Source: Agrobacterium tumefaciens (lineage in GTDB: Bacteria > Pseudomonadota > Alphaproteobacteria > Rhizobiales > Rhizobiaceae). Taken from it: DNA of 64,000 nt. Positions within the stretch are counted from its first letter, which is position 1; every line of letters begins with the position of its first letter. The translations under genes and the position numbers were made by a program. This document shows, one piece after another, positions 43,562 through 53,056 of this stretch. The notes under the pieces are model-generated. The model had not been told where the DNA came from, ran no database searches, and was given only the letters and a program-made list of their open reading frames with translations. The DNA is taken from assembly GCF_005221325.1 (NCBI RefSeq), contig NZ_CP039889.1, forward strand, positions 1,624,501 through 1,688,500. Direction: 5' to 3'.

Positions 43562-44122
43562 TTATTCCGCAGCGATAGTGACGTTTTCAGACCGTGCTTT
43601 CACAAGCAAAGCAGCTTCTGCGATTGCCTGATCTACCCGAGCATTTATGGTCGGTGAAAGCTCACCTTCTATAAAATCCCGGCCGGAAGTGTAGATTGCG
43701 GTCGGTGTCACGAAGGCTTCGAAAAATGCAAATAGCGGTCTGAGTTGATGCTCCACCATAAGCGAATGGCGGTCTCCGCCGCCTGTCGCCGTCAGGATGA
43801 TCGGTTTACCTCTGAGGTCAGCGGGGGCGAGAAGATCGATTACATGTTTAAAGAGACCCGTATAGCTTCCCTTGTAGGTTGGCGAGCCGATCACAAGAGC
43901 TTCGGCCTCTATGATCGTCTGAACCACCCGCCGCCCGTTCCCGTCCAGATCGGCTACGGAACGTGCAGAGCTCAATGACGCGCCTATATCCTCAATGTCG
44001 AAAACCTGGTGCCGCAGGCCCAATTGTCCGGCCAGCGTTTCGCTGACGCTTTCGACAAAGCGTTTCGTGCTTGATGGGCGCGAGGTGTTGCCGGAGAAAC
44101 CGACGATCAAATTGTTGCTCAT
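43562..44122 (-). CDS. NAD(P)H-dependent FMN reductase (MsuE/SsuE-like)
   Basis: A 186-residue flavodoxin-fold reductase that supplies FMNH2 to two-component monooxygenases. The phosphate-binding loop GFSGNTSRPSSTKRF is at residues 8-22 and GSPTYKGSYTGLFKHVIDLL in the middle is typical of SsuE/MsuE. It is the third gene after an SsuD-like monooxygenase and an acyl-CoA-dehydrogenase-like enzyme, which both would need reduced flavin. This supports a role in desulfonation or oxidation of organosulfur compounds. Confidence 0.88.
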   Translation of the reverse strand: MSNNLIVGFSGNTSRPSSTKRFVESVSETLAGQLGLRHQVFDIEDIGASLSSARSVADLDGNGRRVVQTIIEAEALVIGSPTYKGSYTGLFKHVIDLLAPADLRGKPIILTATGGGDRHSLMVEHQLRPLFAFFEAFVTPTAIYTSGRDFIEGELSPTINARVDQAIAEAALLVKARSENVTIAAE

Positions 44123-44173
44123 TGAAGGTTCTTTCGAGTGATCTTGAGGAAAGGCGGATTGCGCATCCGTGCC

Positions 44174-45394
44174 TTAAGCCGTCTTCAGGATTGACAGGCC
44201 GGTCGGATGTGCCGATCGCTCATTCTCGCCCGTTTTCCAGCGATCAAAGGCGGCGCGTCCCAGAATGGCGACGGAGGTGTCCTCCTGGGGAGCATGGACG
44301 AGAACCGACTGGATATCACGGAAATGCCGTTCCAGACCCAGATCGGCATTGAGGCCGGGATTGCCGATGCCGCGGACAGCCAGTTGCACCGCTTCCCGGA
44401 TTTGCCTGCCGGCGAGAAGCCGGGCCCTTATCAGGTGTTCGGCGTCACCGATATGGCCTGCGAGCGCGCCGAAGATGATCTGCCGGGCGCCCGAGACCAA
44501 AAGGTCGATCTCGCCCGAAAGCGTGACAAAACGTTCTGTCCGCGCAATGGGGTGGCCCAGATTGGCGGGCACGCGTTCATGGGCGAAGCGAATGAACGCC
44601 TCCTGAGCCGCTTCGGCCGCGCCCAGATAGATTGCAGTCAGCGCAAGCGTCATTGCCGCATGGCCGCGATTATCCTGCTGTGCAACAGACGGATCAACGA
44701 GTTCCAGCGCATTTTCTGCCGGGATTTCAACCTCGGTATATTCGACGTCGTGCGAACCGGTTGCCCGCATTCCGAGGCTTTTCCAGTTTTCTATAATCTT
44801 GATGCCGGGCAGGCCGTTGGGTACGACGAAGGTGCCGACCCGAGCCTGAACCTCGTCGGTATGCGCCCAGACGAGGAAGTGCGTGAGGCCATGTGCACCT
44901 GTCACGAAACGCTTGCGGCCCGTGATCGACCAGCCATTTGCAGTCCGGTGCGCACGTGTGGCCGGCAATCCGCCGCGGGCCGGCGAGCCCAGCTCGGGTT
45001 CCACACGGGCGGCATTCAGCAACAGCGGCTGATGTTTGGCCGTGGAAAGAAGCTCCCTGTAAAGCCCGTCGGGCCAGTGGTCCTTCGTTGCCTCTCCGAG
45101 ATGCGTGAAGATCGTCATCGCGCTGATGAGCGCCACAGAGGGATCACCGCGTCCAAGCGCTGCCAGAATATGGGCTGCGGTGCTCAAGGTTCCTCCCGGG
45201 CCGCCGTAACGCGTGGCTACGGTACTCTCAAGAAGCCCCGCCTGATGAACGGCGCGAATGCCGGTCCAGGGAAACTGGCCGGTCTGATCCGCATCCGGTG
45301 CGGCTTCGGAAAGGATGCGCACGGCAGCGTCAAGTGCGGCGGGATCATAGGACATGCGGATAACGGCTTTCTGGAGGTCGAGAGGCGGGATCAT
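44174..45394 (-). CDS. Acyl-CoA-dehydrogenase-like flavin monooxygenase (SfnB/DszC-type)
   Basis: A 406-residue protein with the acyl-CoA dehydrogenase fold (N-terminal helical part, beta-domain with WSITGRKRFVTGAHGLTHFLVW, C-terminal helices). The neighbours, a flavin reductase and an LLM monooxygenase, suggest it belongs to the branch that includes SfnB and DszC, which act on sulfur compounds instead of acyl-CoA. GGAACGG adjoins the ATG at 45394; a start at 45355 (MSYDP) is also possible. Substrate unknown. Confidence 0.78.
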   Translation of the reverse strand: MIPPLDLQKAVIRMSYDPAALDAAVRILSEAAPDADQTGQFPWTGIRAVHQAGLLESTVATRYGGPGGTLSTAAHILAALGRGDPSVALISAMTIFTHLGEATKDHWPDGLYRELLSTAKHQPLLLNAARVEPELGSPARGGLPATRAHRTANGWSITGRKRFVTGAHGLTHFLVWAHTDEVQARVGTFVVPNGLPGIKIIENWKSLGMRATGSHDVEYTEVEIPAENALELVDPSVAQQDNRGHAAMTLALTAIYLGAAEAAQEAFIRFAHERVPANLGHPIARTERFVTLSGEIDLLVSGARQIIFGALAGHIGDAEHLIRARLLAGRQIREAVQLAVRGIGNPGLNADLGLERHFRDIQSVLVHAPQEDTSVAILGRAAFDRWKTGENERSAHPTGLSILKTA

Positions 45395-45469
45395 CCGTTC
45401 CGGGCGTGGATGATCCCAGTCCTGTAAGAAGAGATGGATAGGTCCGACGGCATCGCCGGATTGACACGA

Positions 45470-46573
45470 TCAGGCGGCTGCCTTCTTCTTTGCCTCTTCG
45501 CGTTCGCGAATGCCCTCTCGGACGAGGGGCAGGATGTATCGTCCATAGTCGACGGCATCATTATAATTGTCGTATCCACGGATCGAAATCAGATCGGCGC
45601 CGAGATCAATATAGTCGAGAATGGAATCGGCGATTGTGCGGGGCGATCCGACCAAAGCGGTTGTCGCACCGCTTGCATTGGTCGCGGTGACCGTTGGGTA
45701 CCACAGCGCCCGGTCGTGAACGTCGCCACGTTTGGCGATATCGAGCAGGCGTTGGGATCCGATATTGGCAGGTGGTGTTGCCTTGACCGGCGCGCGGGAA
45801 AGACCCTTCTGGCGGTTCTCGTTCAGACGGTCGAGAACCCTGTGCGCTTTCTCCCAGGCCAATTCGTCTGTTTCCGCCACGATTGGCCGGAAGGTAACCC
45901 AGATGCGCGGTCGATCGGTTCGGCCTGCTTTTGCGGCTTCGGCATAGATACGGTCGATCTGCTGCTTGGTTTCAGCCAGAGGTTCGCCCCAGAGGCCGAA
46001 AATATCGCACAGCGAGCCGCCAATACGATAGGCGGCATCCGACGAACCGCCGAGCGAAATCGGGATCAGACCGTTGGTGGGGCGTACTGCGCTGCGGAAT
46101 TGCTTGAACTGGTAATATTTCCCGTCGAAATCGAAGGGTTCGGTCGATGTCCAGGCAAGGCGGAGAATACGGATATATTCTTCCTGACGTTCGTAACGCT
46201 CTTCCTTGTTGAGGAAATCCCCCTCGCGAGCCTGCTCCTCGTCGCTTCCGCCCGCGATGAAGTGGACAACGACGCGACCGCCGCTCAATTGGTCAAGCGT
46301 GGCGAGGGATTTGGCGGCAACCGTCGGATAAACGGTGTTGGGTCGGAGCGCGACGATGATCTTGATATTCTTCGTATGGGCGAGCACCGTAGCGCCCAAA
46401 GTGAAGGGATCGAACGAGGAGGAGGAATAGGGAACGAGCGTGTAGTTGAACCCGTAGTCGTCCAGTGCACGCGCATAACGTTCCAGAAAGAGCGGATCGA
46501 CCGGAGCATCCGGGATGGGGTCTAGATCATTGGACGCATTGGGAAAGCTGACGCTGATGAATTCCGCAGCCAT
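45470..46573 (-). CDS. Alkanesulfonate monooxygenase-like LLM protein (SsuD-like)
   Basis: A 367-residue luciferase-like FMNH2-dependent monooxygenase. Key segments are LGATVLAHTKNIKIIVALRPN, LDQLSGGRVVVHFIAGGSDEEQAREGDFL and the C-terminal RGYDNYNDAVDYGRYILPLV, all typical of SsuD, which frees sulfite from alkanesulfonates. AAGGAG lies upstream of the ATG. It is the first gene of a unit with the AcDH-like and FMN reductase genes, and the shared sulfur-operon motif lies about 70-100 bases upstream (46640-46672). Confidence 0.9.
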   Translation of the reverse strand: MAAEFISVSFPNASNDLDPIPDAPVDPLFLERYARALDDYGFNYTLVPYSSSSFDPFTLGATVLAHTKNIKIIVALRPNTVYPTVAAKSLATLDQLSGGRVVVHFIAGGSDEEQAREGDFLNKEERYERQEEYIRILRLAWTSTEPFDFDGKYYQFKQFRSAVRPTNGLIPISLGGSSDAAYRIGGSLCDIFGLWGEPLAETKQQIDRIYAEAAKAGRTDRPRIWVTFRPIVAETDELAWEKAHRVLDRLNENRQKGLSRAPVKATPPANIGSQRLLDIAKRGDVHDRALWYPTVTATNASGATTALVGSPRTIADSILDYIDLGADLISIRGYDNYNDAVDYGRYILPLVREGIREREEAKKKAAA

Positions 46574-46639
46574 GGGAGCTCCTTGGTGTTTCTGAGTGTC
46601 GGGTAAAAGCTAAAGCCGATGTGGCAAATGAGGAAGACA

Positions 46640-46672
46640 GGTCTTTCTATTTCTATGGAATATGTAGAAAAT
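46640..46672 (-). promoter_or_regulatory. Shared promoter motif, copy 1 (upstream of SsuD-like gene)
   Basis: On the plus strand the element begins GGTCTTTCTATTTCTATGG. It contains the imperfect palindrome TTCTA-N9-TAGAA. It aligns without gaps to copies at 53363 and 59742. Confidence 0.7.
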
Positions 46673-46694
46673 ATTGCCTGACTATGCTGATGAT

Positions 46695-47816
46695 CTAGAA
46701 CCCCGGATCGCCGGCCGTTCCGGCCCCCTCATGATCCCCCGTGGGTCTCCACCCCAGAGACGGAGCGACCGTCGTCGCAAGATCGGCGAGCAATCTTATG
46801 TTTTCGGACAATCCGAAAGCGGGAGGCAGAAACAGGACGAGTTCATCGGCTGCTGCCAGTCCGGGGTCGCTCAGCACCGCCTCTATGACTGCATCCGGTG
46901 TGCCCTGGAAGACCGGAGAAATCTGTGCTCCGACGGGCGGGCCGGCGGGAGCCAGTGCTCCCTTTGGGCGCGAGGCGGCAATCCCGGCCGTGCGACGCTC
47001 AAGATCGTAAGCCGCGTATTTCTCCCGTAGTTCCGGGGTGGTGCCGACCAGAATGGAAGCGGCAACGGCGACTGGCGGCGGCGTCGTCTTCCAGATGCGC
47101 AGCCAGTGGGTGCGATAGGCATCGATGATCCGCGCTTGATATTGACCGAAAGTCTCGCCTTCGGCCTGATCGTGAAGGACGGTCCCGGAAATCAGGCCGA
47201 TCCCAAGTTCGGCGGCCTGGATCGCTGAATCGATGCTGGCAGAACCCTGTCGGATACGGCTGCGCAGGGTCGGGCTATGCGGGGTAACCCGCAACTCGGC
47301 TCCCGGAGGTGCACCTGTGTCCCGCTCTGTGACAGTGTGCAGAACATCGCCGGCAATGGCCGCGAGGAAGCGCGACTGGCGACGCTTTGCCTCCGTGCGG
47401 GCATCGGTGTCCACGGTGCCGAACACGGCATCGAATGCACCATTGGCCCCAGTCGAAATCGCAAGCTCAAGGCGACCATCGATCAAAAGGTCGGTTGTTC
47501 CCGCCGCCTCGGCCAGGAGGATAGGGTCCTGATACCGCATCGGGATGACGGCAGAGCCAAGTGTGATGTGCCGCGTAAGCTGACCGACTGCCGCAAAGAA
47601 GGGTAAAGGAGAAGACAGATAGTGGTCGAAGTGACGCTGATAGGCCCAGCCCGACTGATAACCCAGCCTTTCCGCCTGCCTGAACAGTTCGATGCCCTGT
47701 CGCAGCCCCTTTGCCGGACCGTCATCGTCGTTGAACGACACCCGCGTATTGAAGCCAAGCCGCTGTTTCGGTCGAAACAACAGCGGAAGATCGCTGGAAG
47801 GTGCTGCAACATTCAT
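46695..47816 (-). CDS. Luciferase-like FMN-dependent monooxygenase
   Basis: A 373-residue LLM-family protein (RLGYQSGWAYQRHFDHYLSS, ITLGSAVIPMRYQDPILLAE), different from the SsuD-like gene to its left. It probably oxidises a compound brought in by the ABC importer encoded just before it. Its ATG overlaps the stop of the fused ATPase gene (ATGA), so it is the last gene of that transcript. The C-terminus ends in a Gly/Pro-rich tail. Confidence 0.85.
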   Translation of the reverse strand: MNVAAPSSDLPLLFRPKQRLGFNTRVSFNDDDGPAKGLRQGIELFRQAERLGYQSGWAYQRHFDHYLSSPLPFFAAVGQLTRHITLGSAVIPMRYQDPILLAEAAGTTDLLIDGRLELAISTGANGAFDAVFGTVDTDARTEAKRRQSRFLAAIAGDVLHTVTERDTGAPPGAELRVTPHSPTLRSRIRQGSASIDSAIQAAELGIGLISGTVLHDQAEGETFGQYQARIIDAYRTHWLRIWKTTPPPVAVAASILVGTTPELREKYAAYDLERRTAGIAASRPKGALAPAGPPVGAQISPVFQGTPDAVIEAVLSDPGLAAADELVLFLPPAFGLSENIRLLADLATTVAPSLGWRPTGDHEGAGTAGDPGF

Positions 47817-49531
47817 GCGAGTTGCTCCTTCCTCAGGGCGCGCTGGATAGCGGGAACGCGACCCGTCGCAGCAATGCCCGACGGGATGGAGTTCAGCAGC
47901 GACGCGGTATATTCGTGTCTCGGATTGCCGAAAATCTCCGTGACGGCTCCATGTTCGACAATGCGTCCCCGCTGCATCACCGAAACGCTGTGCGCAAGTT
48001 GCCGGACGAGAGCGAGATCATGCGAAACAAAGACATAGGTCAGGCCGAGCTTCGCCTGTAGCGACAGCAGAACCTCGACGATATCTGCCTGAACGCTGAC
48101 ATCCAGAGCGGAAGTGGGTTCGTCAAGCACGATCACATCCGGTTTGAGAACCAGCGAACGGGCGATTGCCACACGCTGGCGCTGCCCGCCGGACAGGGCC
48201 GATGGCTTGCGCTCCAAGAGGTGTTCACTCAAGCCGACATTCGCGAGAGCTTCGTGTACCCGCTCGGATCGCTCTTTCGGCGTCCCGATCCTGAACCGGT
48301 CGAGTGGTTCGCGAACAAGCTGCCCCACCTTCCACGTCGGGTCGAGGGACGTAAACGGGTTCTGGTAAACCAGTTGAAGATGCCGCCAGACGGACCGCAG
48401 CGAAGCGCGGCTTTTGCTCGTGACGGTCTCGTCGGCAACCGTGATCGTGCCGCTTTCCGGCTCTTCGAGCCCCAGCAGCAGGCGGATCGCCGTCGTCTTG
48501 CCGGATCCGGATTCGCCGACGAGAGCATGGGTCGTGCCTGCCGGAACCGTAAACGAAATATCGTCCACCGCGGTCAGGATTTTGCCATCCACGGTGAAGC
48601 GCTTGGTGACGCCGCTCACCGCGATCTTTGGCGCCCTGTCGCCATCGAGGAGGCTGAAGCCTGGATCACGGAATTTGGCATAGCGATTCGGGTTGAGCGC
48701 GGGCACGTCGCCATGAAGCTTTTTGGCATAGGACGAGGAAGGGGAGGAAAAAACGGCGGCTGTTCTTCCTGCTTCCTGCACGACGCCGTTCTTCAGCACG
48801 ACGAGATTGTTTGCCCTCTCTGCCGCTATTGCCAGATCGTGGGTAATGAGAAGCAGGCTGATATTCAGTTCATCCCGAAGGCGGGAGAGGAGATCGAGGA
48901 TACGTTTCTGGATCGTCACGTCGAGTGCCGAGGTAGGTTCGTCTGCCACCAGCAATGCAGGGCGTGGCAATATTGCCAGAGCGATCAGCACGCGCTGCAA
49001 CATTCCTCCGGACAGTTGATGTGGATAGGAATCGTAGACTCGTTGCGGATTGTCGAGACCCACTTTGGCGAATGTTTCCAGAATAAGTGCCTTGCGGATC
49101 GAAGGATTGACCTCTTCCGTCAGCGCTGCGGCTTCCAGTGCCTGGGAGCCGATTGTTCTGACAGGATTGAGAGAATTGCCCGGATCCTGCGGCACGAAGC
49201 CGATTTCACGACCGCGAAACGGCCTGAAACGCCGTTCCGGCAAGGCGAGAATATCCTGTCTGTCGAAAACGACCTGACCGGTGGCGTTCGCGCCGGTGGG
49301 CAGAAGCCTCAGCACGGCTCTTGCGATTGTCGATTTTCCAGAACCGGATTCCCCGATGAGGGCAAGGCTTTCGCCGCGCCCGATTTCGAAGCCGACATTA
49401 TGGACGACCTCCTGCCGTCCGTAGGAAACGGCAAGATTTTCGACCTTGAGGAGCGGCGTCGCATGTTGGGGAGACGCTGCCACGATCTCGGGAAGGATTG
49501 GCGCTGTTTTCAGTGCGATTTGCGAAGCCAT
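47813..49531 (-). CDS. Oligopeptide-type ABC transporter, two fused ATPase domains
   Basis: A 572-residue protein with two complete ATPase cassettes, as in DppD-DppF fusions. Walker A occurs twice (GESGSGKST at about residue 59 and GESGSGKTT in the second half), signatures are LSGGMLQRV and LSGGQRQRVAIARS, and Walker B VADEPTSALD and VLDEPTSALD. Start at 49531 overlaps the permease stop by 22 bases. It powers the importer of the sulfur island; the cargo is presumably an organosulfur compound or a peptide. Confidence 0.92.
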   Translation of the reverse strand: MASQIALKTAPILPEIVAASPQHATPLLKVENLAVSYGRQEVVHNVGFEIGRGESLALIGESGSGKSTIARAVLRLLPTGANATGQVVFDRQDILALPERRFRPFRGREIGFVPQDPGNSLNPVRTIGSQALEAAALTEEVNPSIRKALILETFAKVGLDNPQRVYDSYPHQLSGGMLQRVLIALAILPRPALLVADEPTSALDVTIQKRILDLLSRLRDELNISLLLITHDLAIAAERANNLVVLKNGVVQEAGRTAAVFSSPSSSYAKKLHGDVPALNPNRYAKFRDPGFSLLDGDRAPKIAVSGVTKRFTVDGKILTAVDDISFTVPAGTTHALVGESGSGKTTAIRLLLGLEEPESGTITVADETVTSKSRASLRSVWRHLQLVYQNPFTSLDPTWKVGQLVREPLDRFRIGTPKERSERVHEALANVGLSEHLLERKPSALSGGQRQRVAIARSLVLKPDVIVLDEPTSALDVSVQADIVEVLLSLQAKLGLTYVFVSHDLALVRQLAHSVSVMQRGRIVEHGAVTEIFGNPRHEYTASLLNSIPSGIAATGRVPAIQRALRKEQLA

Positions 49532-50355
49532 CGGCTGATCCTGTTGACAGAGAGGACGGTCACGATCGTAACGAACGCGGGCGCATAAACGAGCCAGGGC
49601 CATTTGAGATAGTCCTTGCCAATTGAAATCAGCAGGCCCCAGTCGGAGGAAGGCGGAGGGTCGCCGTAGCCAAGAAAGGCGAGGCTGGCGATCACCAGGA
49701 TGGACTCGCCGAATTGCAGCACGGCAAGTGGCAGCATCGAACGCGATGCGTTTGGAAGGACATGTCTCAGCACGATGTAGCCGCGTGAGCCACCTGCGAG
49801 AAACGACGCCTCCACGAAGGTTGCCTGACGGGTCTTGATGACCTCGGAGCGCGCGACGCGGGCGAAAAAGGCAATGGCTGATATGCCTGTCGCGATCGCT
49901 GCATTGATCGTTTCGAAGCCGATGGCCGTGACGATGATGACCGCGAGCAAGAACTTCGGGATGGACAGCAGCACGTCGACAAAACGCGCAAAGACGATAT
50001 CCACCCAGCCGCCGAAAAATCCGGCAAGCAGACCTATCAGGCCACCGATGAAGACGCCGATGACGACAGCGACCAAAGCGCTCGATACGGATGAGGCTGT
50101 GCCATAAACGACCCTTGTATAGAGATCGCGCCCCAGATGATCCGTGCCAAACCAGTGCGCAAAACTCGGCGCTAGAAGCTTGTCGGCCGGGACGCCGTTG
50201 ATCGGGCTCTGGCTGGTGAACAGTTGCGGCGCAATGGACCAGGCGACGACGATTGCGATGACGAGGAGGGAAAGGGCAACCGTTGCAGTTATGTTGAGAG
50301 CTCTCAGTCTCTCGAAAGGATTGCTGCCGGAAACCGGGCTGGTGATGAGGCTCAT
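49510..50355 (-). CDS. Oligopeptide-type ABC transporter permease (DppC-like)
   Basis: A 281-residue inner-membrane permease of the DppC/OppC family. HWFGTDHLGRDLYTRVVYGT near residue 70 and the loop EASFLAGGSRGYIVLRHVLPNA are the family hallmarks, together with six hydrophobic segments. ATGA overlap with the DppB-like stop. Works with the DppB-like partner. Confidence 0.92.
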   Translation of the reverse strand: MSLITSPVSGSNPFERLRALNITATVALSLLVIAIVVAWSIAPQLFTSQSPINGVPADKLLAPSFAHWFGTDHLGRDLYTRVVYGTASSVSSALVAVVIGVFIGGLIGLLAGFFGGWVDIVFARFVDVLLSIPKFLLAVIIVTAIGFETINAAIATGISAIAFFARVARSEVIKTRQATFVEASFLAGGSRGYIVLRHVLPNASRSMLPLAVLQFGESILVIASLAFLGYGDPPPSSDWGLLISIGKDYLKWPWLVYAPAFVTIVTVLSVNRISRWLRKSH

Positions 50356-51362
50356 GGTTTGCTCCCCGTTTCAAGGCCGAGCGATGTGTCATCGATGGTG
50401 GTCAGGCGGCGCTTTCGGCCGACGACAATTTTCACCCGCGGATCGAGCAGCGGATAAAGAAGATCGGCGATGAGATTGACGACGACGAATACGACAGCTC
50501 CCAGCGAGACGATGGCCTGCAGGACGGGCAAGTCCTGGGTGCTGACGGAGCGCTGTACGAGACTGCCGATACCGGTGCGGCCGAACACTGTTTCCGTGAT
50601 CAGCGAGTTGCCCAGAAGTTCGCCCACGGTCAGCGCGATAACGGTCACGACCGGTAGCGAAGCGGGCTTGAGCAGATGTGTCGTGAAAAGCCGTCTTGGT
50701 CCGATGCCACGGCTGCGGGCGACCGCGGCGTAATCCTGCTCCGCTTCATGATCGAGATTGGCGATCAGGACTTCCGCGATCTGTGCGGAGAAGGGTATGC
50801 CGATGGTGATCGCCGCAAACAGCGTCGCCCAGAAACTGTCGGGCTCGATGACGCGGAACAGTCGGAGCTGAAAACCGAAGAGGTGGATCAGAAACAGGCC
50901 GATGACGAAATTGGGTGTCGACAGGAATAGCGACGGGAAGGCCCGCAGCAGCCCCTGCCCATACCGTTTCGGCACGACCTGTGTGCCATAGGCAACGGCG
51001 AAGGCCAGGATCAACGCGACCGCAAGCCCGGCGGAGGCCAGAACCAGCGTCGATGGCAGCACCTCGGCGATCAGGGTTGCGACGGGTCGATTGGAGCGCA
51101 TCGAGACGCCGAGATCGCCCGTCAGGAATGCCGAGAGGGAGTGCCAGAGCTGCACGATGATCGGCCTGTCCAGCCCCTGCGCGGCGATGATTTCGGCGAT
51201 CTCCTGCTCGGTGAAACCGTTCTGCGGGTTGCGCAGAACGCTGGTGATCGGGTCGCCAGGCAGGACGCTGACGACCACGAAGGTGAAGACATAGGCCAGA
51301 AGGATGACGACGATCGCCTGGCCGAGCCGCTTTGCGGCGTAGGTAAGGTAGGCATTGCTCAT
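50352..51362 (-). CDS. Oligopeptide-type ABC transporter permease (DppB-like)
   Basis: A 336-residue permease starting YAAKRLGQAIVVILLAYVFT, with FVVVSVLPGDPI and the cytoplasmic loop AVARSRGIGPRRLFTTHLLKPASLP typical of DppB. A strong AAGGAGGTGACGG ribosome site precedes the ATG. It sits between the binding protein gene and DppC-like gene on one transcript. Confidence 0.92.
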   Translation of the reverse strand: MSNAYLTYAAKRLGQAIVVILLAYVFTFVVVSVLPGDPITSVLRNPQNGFTEQEIAEIIAAQGLDRPIIVQLWHSLSAFLTGDLGVSMRSNRPVATLIAEVLPSTLVLASAGLAVALILAFAVAYGTQVVPKRYGQGLLRAFPSLFLSTPNFVIGLFLIHLFGFQLRLFRVIEPDSFWATLFAAITIGIPFSAQIAEVLIANLDHEAEQDYAAVARSRGIGPRRLFTTHLLKPASLPVVTVIALTVGELLGNSLITETVFGRTGIGSLVQRSVSTQDLPVLQAIVSLGAVVFVVVNLIADLLYPLLDPRVKIVVGRKRRLTTIDDTSLGLETGSKP

Positions 51363-51400
51363 GCCGTCACCTCCTTGACATTACTCGGTGGGTGCTGGCG

Positions 51401-53056
51401 TCATTCGGCAATGAACGCTGTGTAATAGCTGGCGTAAGCGACGCCGTTATAGACCTCGCCTCTCAGCTTCGGCGACTGCACGTAAATGCGCTGAACGATT
51501 TGCGTGCGCGGTATGAAGTAGCCCTGTTCCAGCAGATATTTTTGCAGGCCGTCCAGCAGAGGCTTCCGTTCTTCGACGGAACCTGCGCCAGCGATTTTGT
51601 CGCGCAAGTCGTTCAGCTTGGCGTCGCGATCATCCAGCGCAAACCAGTTTTCGCCGTTATTGGCGTTGGTCAGGATGCTGGCGACCGTGCCGGCGTCGAT
51701 GAAGCTGCGTGTGACTTCATATGTGGGAACTGCGGCGCCGCCGAATTTGACCTTCTCGCCGTAGGTCACGACATCATAAGTCCTGATATTGACCTTCCAT
51801 CCGAGCTTGCCAAGCTGCTGGGCAATCAGCTCGTCGACGGATTTCGAAGTTGCCAGGTAAGGATTGGAATGGATCGTCAATTCCAGCGGCTTGCCGTCTT
51901 TTACCCGAATTCCGTCTGCGCCCTTGACCCATCCGGCTTCGTCCAGAAGCTTCTCTGACTTGTCCGGGTGGTAGGCGAGGAGATCGCTGTGGTCCGTCGC
52001 ACCCGGGACGTTGCTCTGGATGAACGACGTCGCAAGCTTCCAGTCCTGCGTATAGACGGTGTCGATGATTTCCTGGCGATTGATGCCCGCCTGGAGCGCC
52101 TGACGCACCTTCACGTCATCATAGGGTTGAAGCTTGGTGTTGACCGCCCAGCCGTTGACGAAGCCGAGATAACGCGGGGTCGCGACGGTGAAACCTTCAT
52201 CCTTGAGCGATTTCAGTTCCTGGGGCGAGGCGTTGTAGGCGACGTCCGCCTGACCGGACTGAACGGAAGCGACGCGGAGGGATGGTTCCGTCACCAGCTT
52301 GTAGGTGATGGTGTCGAGATAGGCGGGGCCGGTGTGGCCGACAGCCGCCGGGCCCCAGTTGTAGTCCTTACGCTTGACGAGGGTTACATGGTCGCCTTCC
52401 TTCCAGGACTCAACGACATAGGGACCGCTTCCAGACGTCTTGCCAAGGTCTGCCTGCTCGCTGGCCGGCTGGGCAAGGGTCTTGGGCGAGATCAGGATCG
52501 ATCCGTGATATCCAAGTGTCGGGATAAAGCCGAGCGTCGGCTTCTTGAAGTAGACCTTCACGGTAGTGGCATCGACCGCTTCTGCGCGATCATAGGTCTT
52601 GGGGAAGAGGCCGATCGGGTTAATTCCCTCGTTCTTGCGGCCGGCATACCAGATGTTGAGATTGGCAACGACGGCCTTCGCATCCAGCGGTTCGCCGTCG
52701 GAGAAGGTCACACCGCTTTTCAGATGGAGGGTGAATTCAGTCGCGGTATCGTTCTGCTCCCACTTCTCGGCAATCCATGGGCTGACCTTACCTTCCGCAT
52801 CGACATAGAGCAGCTTGTCCGCAACGTGACCCCAGATGTGACCCTGGAAACTGGAGATGGCGCTGTTGTTGGGGATCCACGTATCGCCCAGTGAATCGAT
52901 CAGAAATGTGATGTCACCGCCATCGCGTGGCGTGTCGGCCGCCACTGCGGTCAGAGGCGCCGCTGTTGATAAAAACAGCGAGGCGGAGACTGCCAGAGAG
53001 GCCGTAAAAAGCAGCCGGCGGCGCGAAAGGGAGAATGAGAAAGAACGTTTTGTCAT
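51401..53056 (-). CDS. Periplasmic binding protein, SBP_bac_5 family
   Basis: A 551-residue binding protein of the peptide/nickel/opine class. A signal peptide (RRRLLFTASLAVSASLFLST) is followed by the mature chain with TEFTLHLKSGVTFSDGEPLD and SGPYVVESWKEGDHVTLV, family signatures. First gene of the importer operon. The 335-base leader region upstream carries the shared sulfur-operon motif (53363-53395) and a possible small leader ORF. Ligand is not predictable; neighbours suggest an organosulfur compound. Confidence 0.9.
   Translation of the reverse strand: MTKRSFSFSLSRRRLLFTASLAVSASLFLSTAAPLTAVAADTPRDGGDITFLIDSLGDTWIPNNSAISSFQGHIWGHVADKLLYVDAEGKVSPWIAEKWEQNDTATEFTLHLKSGVTFSDGEPLDAKAVVANLNIWYAGRKNEGINPIGLFPKTYDRAEAVDATTVKVYFKKPTLGFIPTLGYHGSILISPKTLAQPASEQADLGKTSGSGPYVVESWKEGDHVTLVKRKDYNWGPAAVGHTGPAYLDTITYKLVTEPSLRVASVQSGQADVAYNASPQELKSLKDEGFTVATPRYLGFVNGWAVNTKLQPYDDVKVRQALQAGINRQEIIDTVYTQDWKLATSFIQSNVPGATDHSDLLAYHPDKSEKLLDEAGWVKGADGIRVKDGKPLELTIHSNPYLATSKSVDELIAQQLGKLGWKVNIRTYDVVTYGEKVKFGGAAVPTYEVTRSFIDAGTVASILTNANNGENWFALDDRDAKLNDLRDKIAGAGSVEERKPLLDGLQKYLLEQGYFIPRTQIVQRIYVQSPKLRGEVYNGVAYASYYTAFIAE

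Noticed and set aside
44207..45427. 406-codon plus-strand frame opposite the acyl-CoA-dehydrogenase-like gene
   Set aside because: Shadow composition; the minus frame is a clear family member in an operon.
48221..49588. 455-codon plus-strand frame opposite the fused ATPase
   Set aside because: The minus strand carries two complete sets of ABC ATPase motifs.
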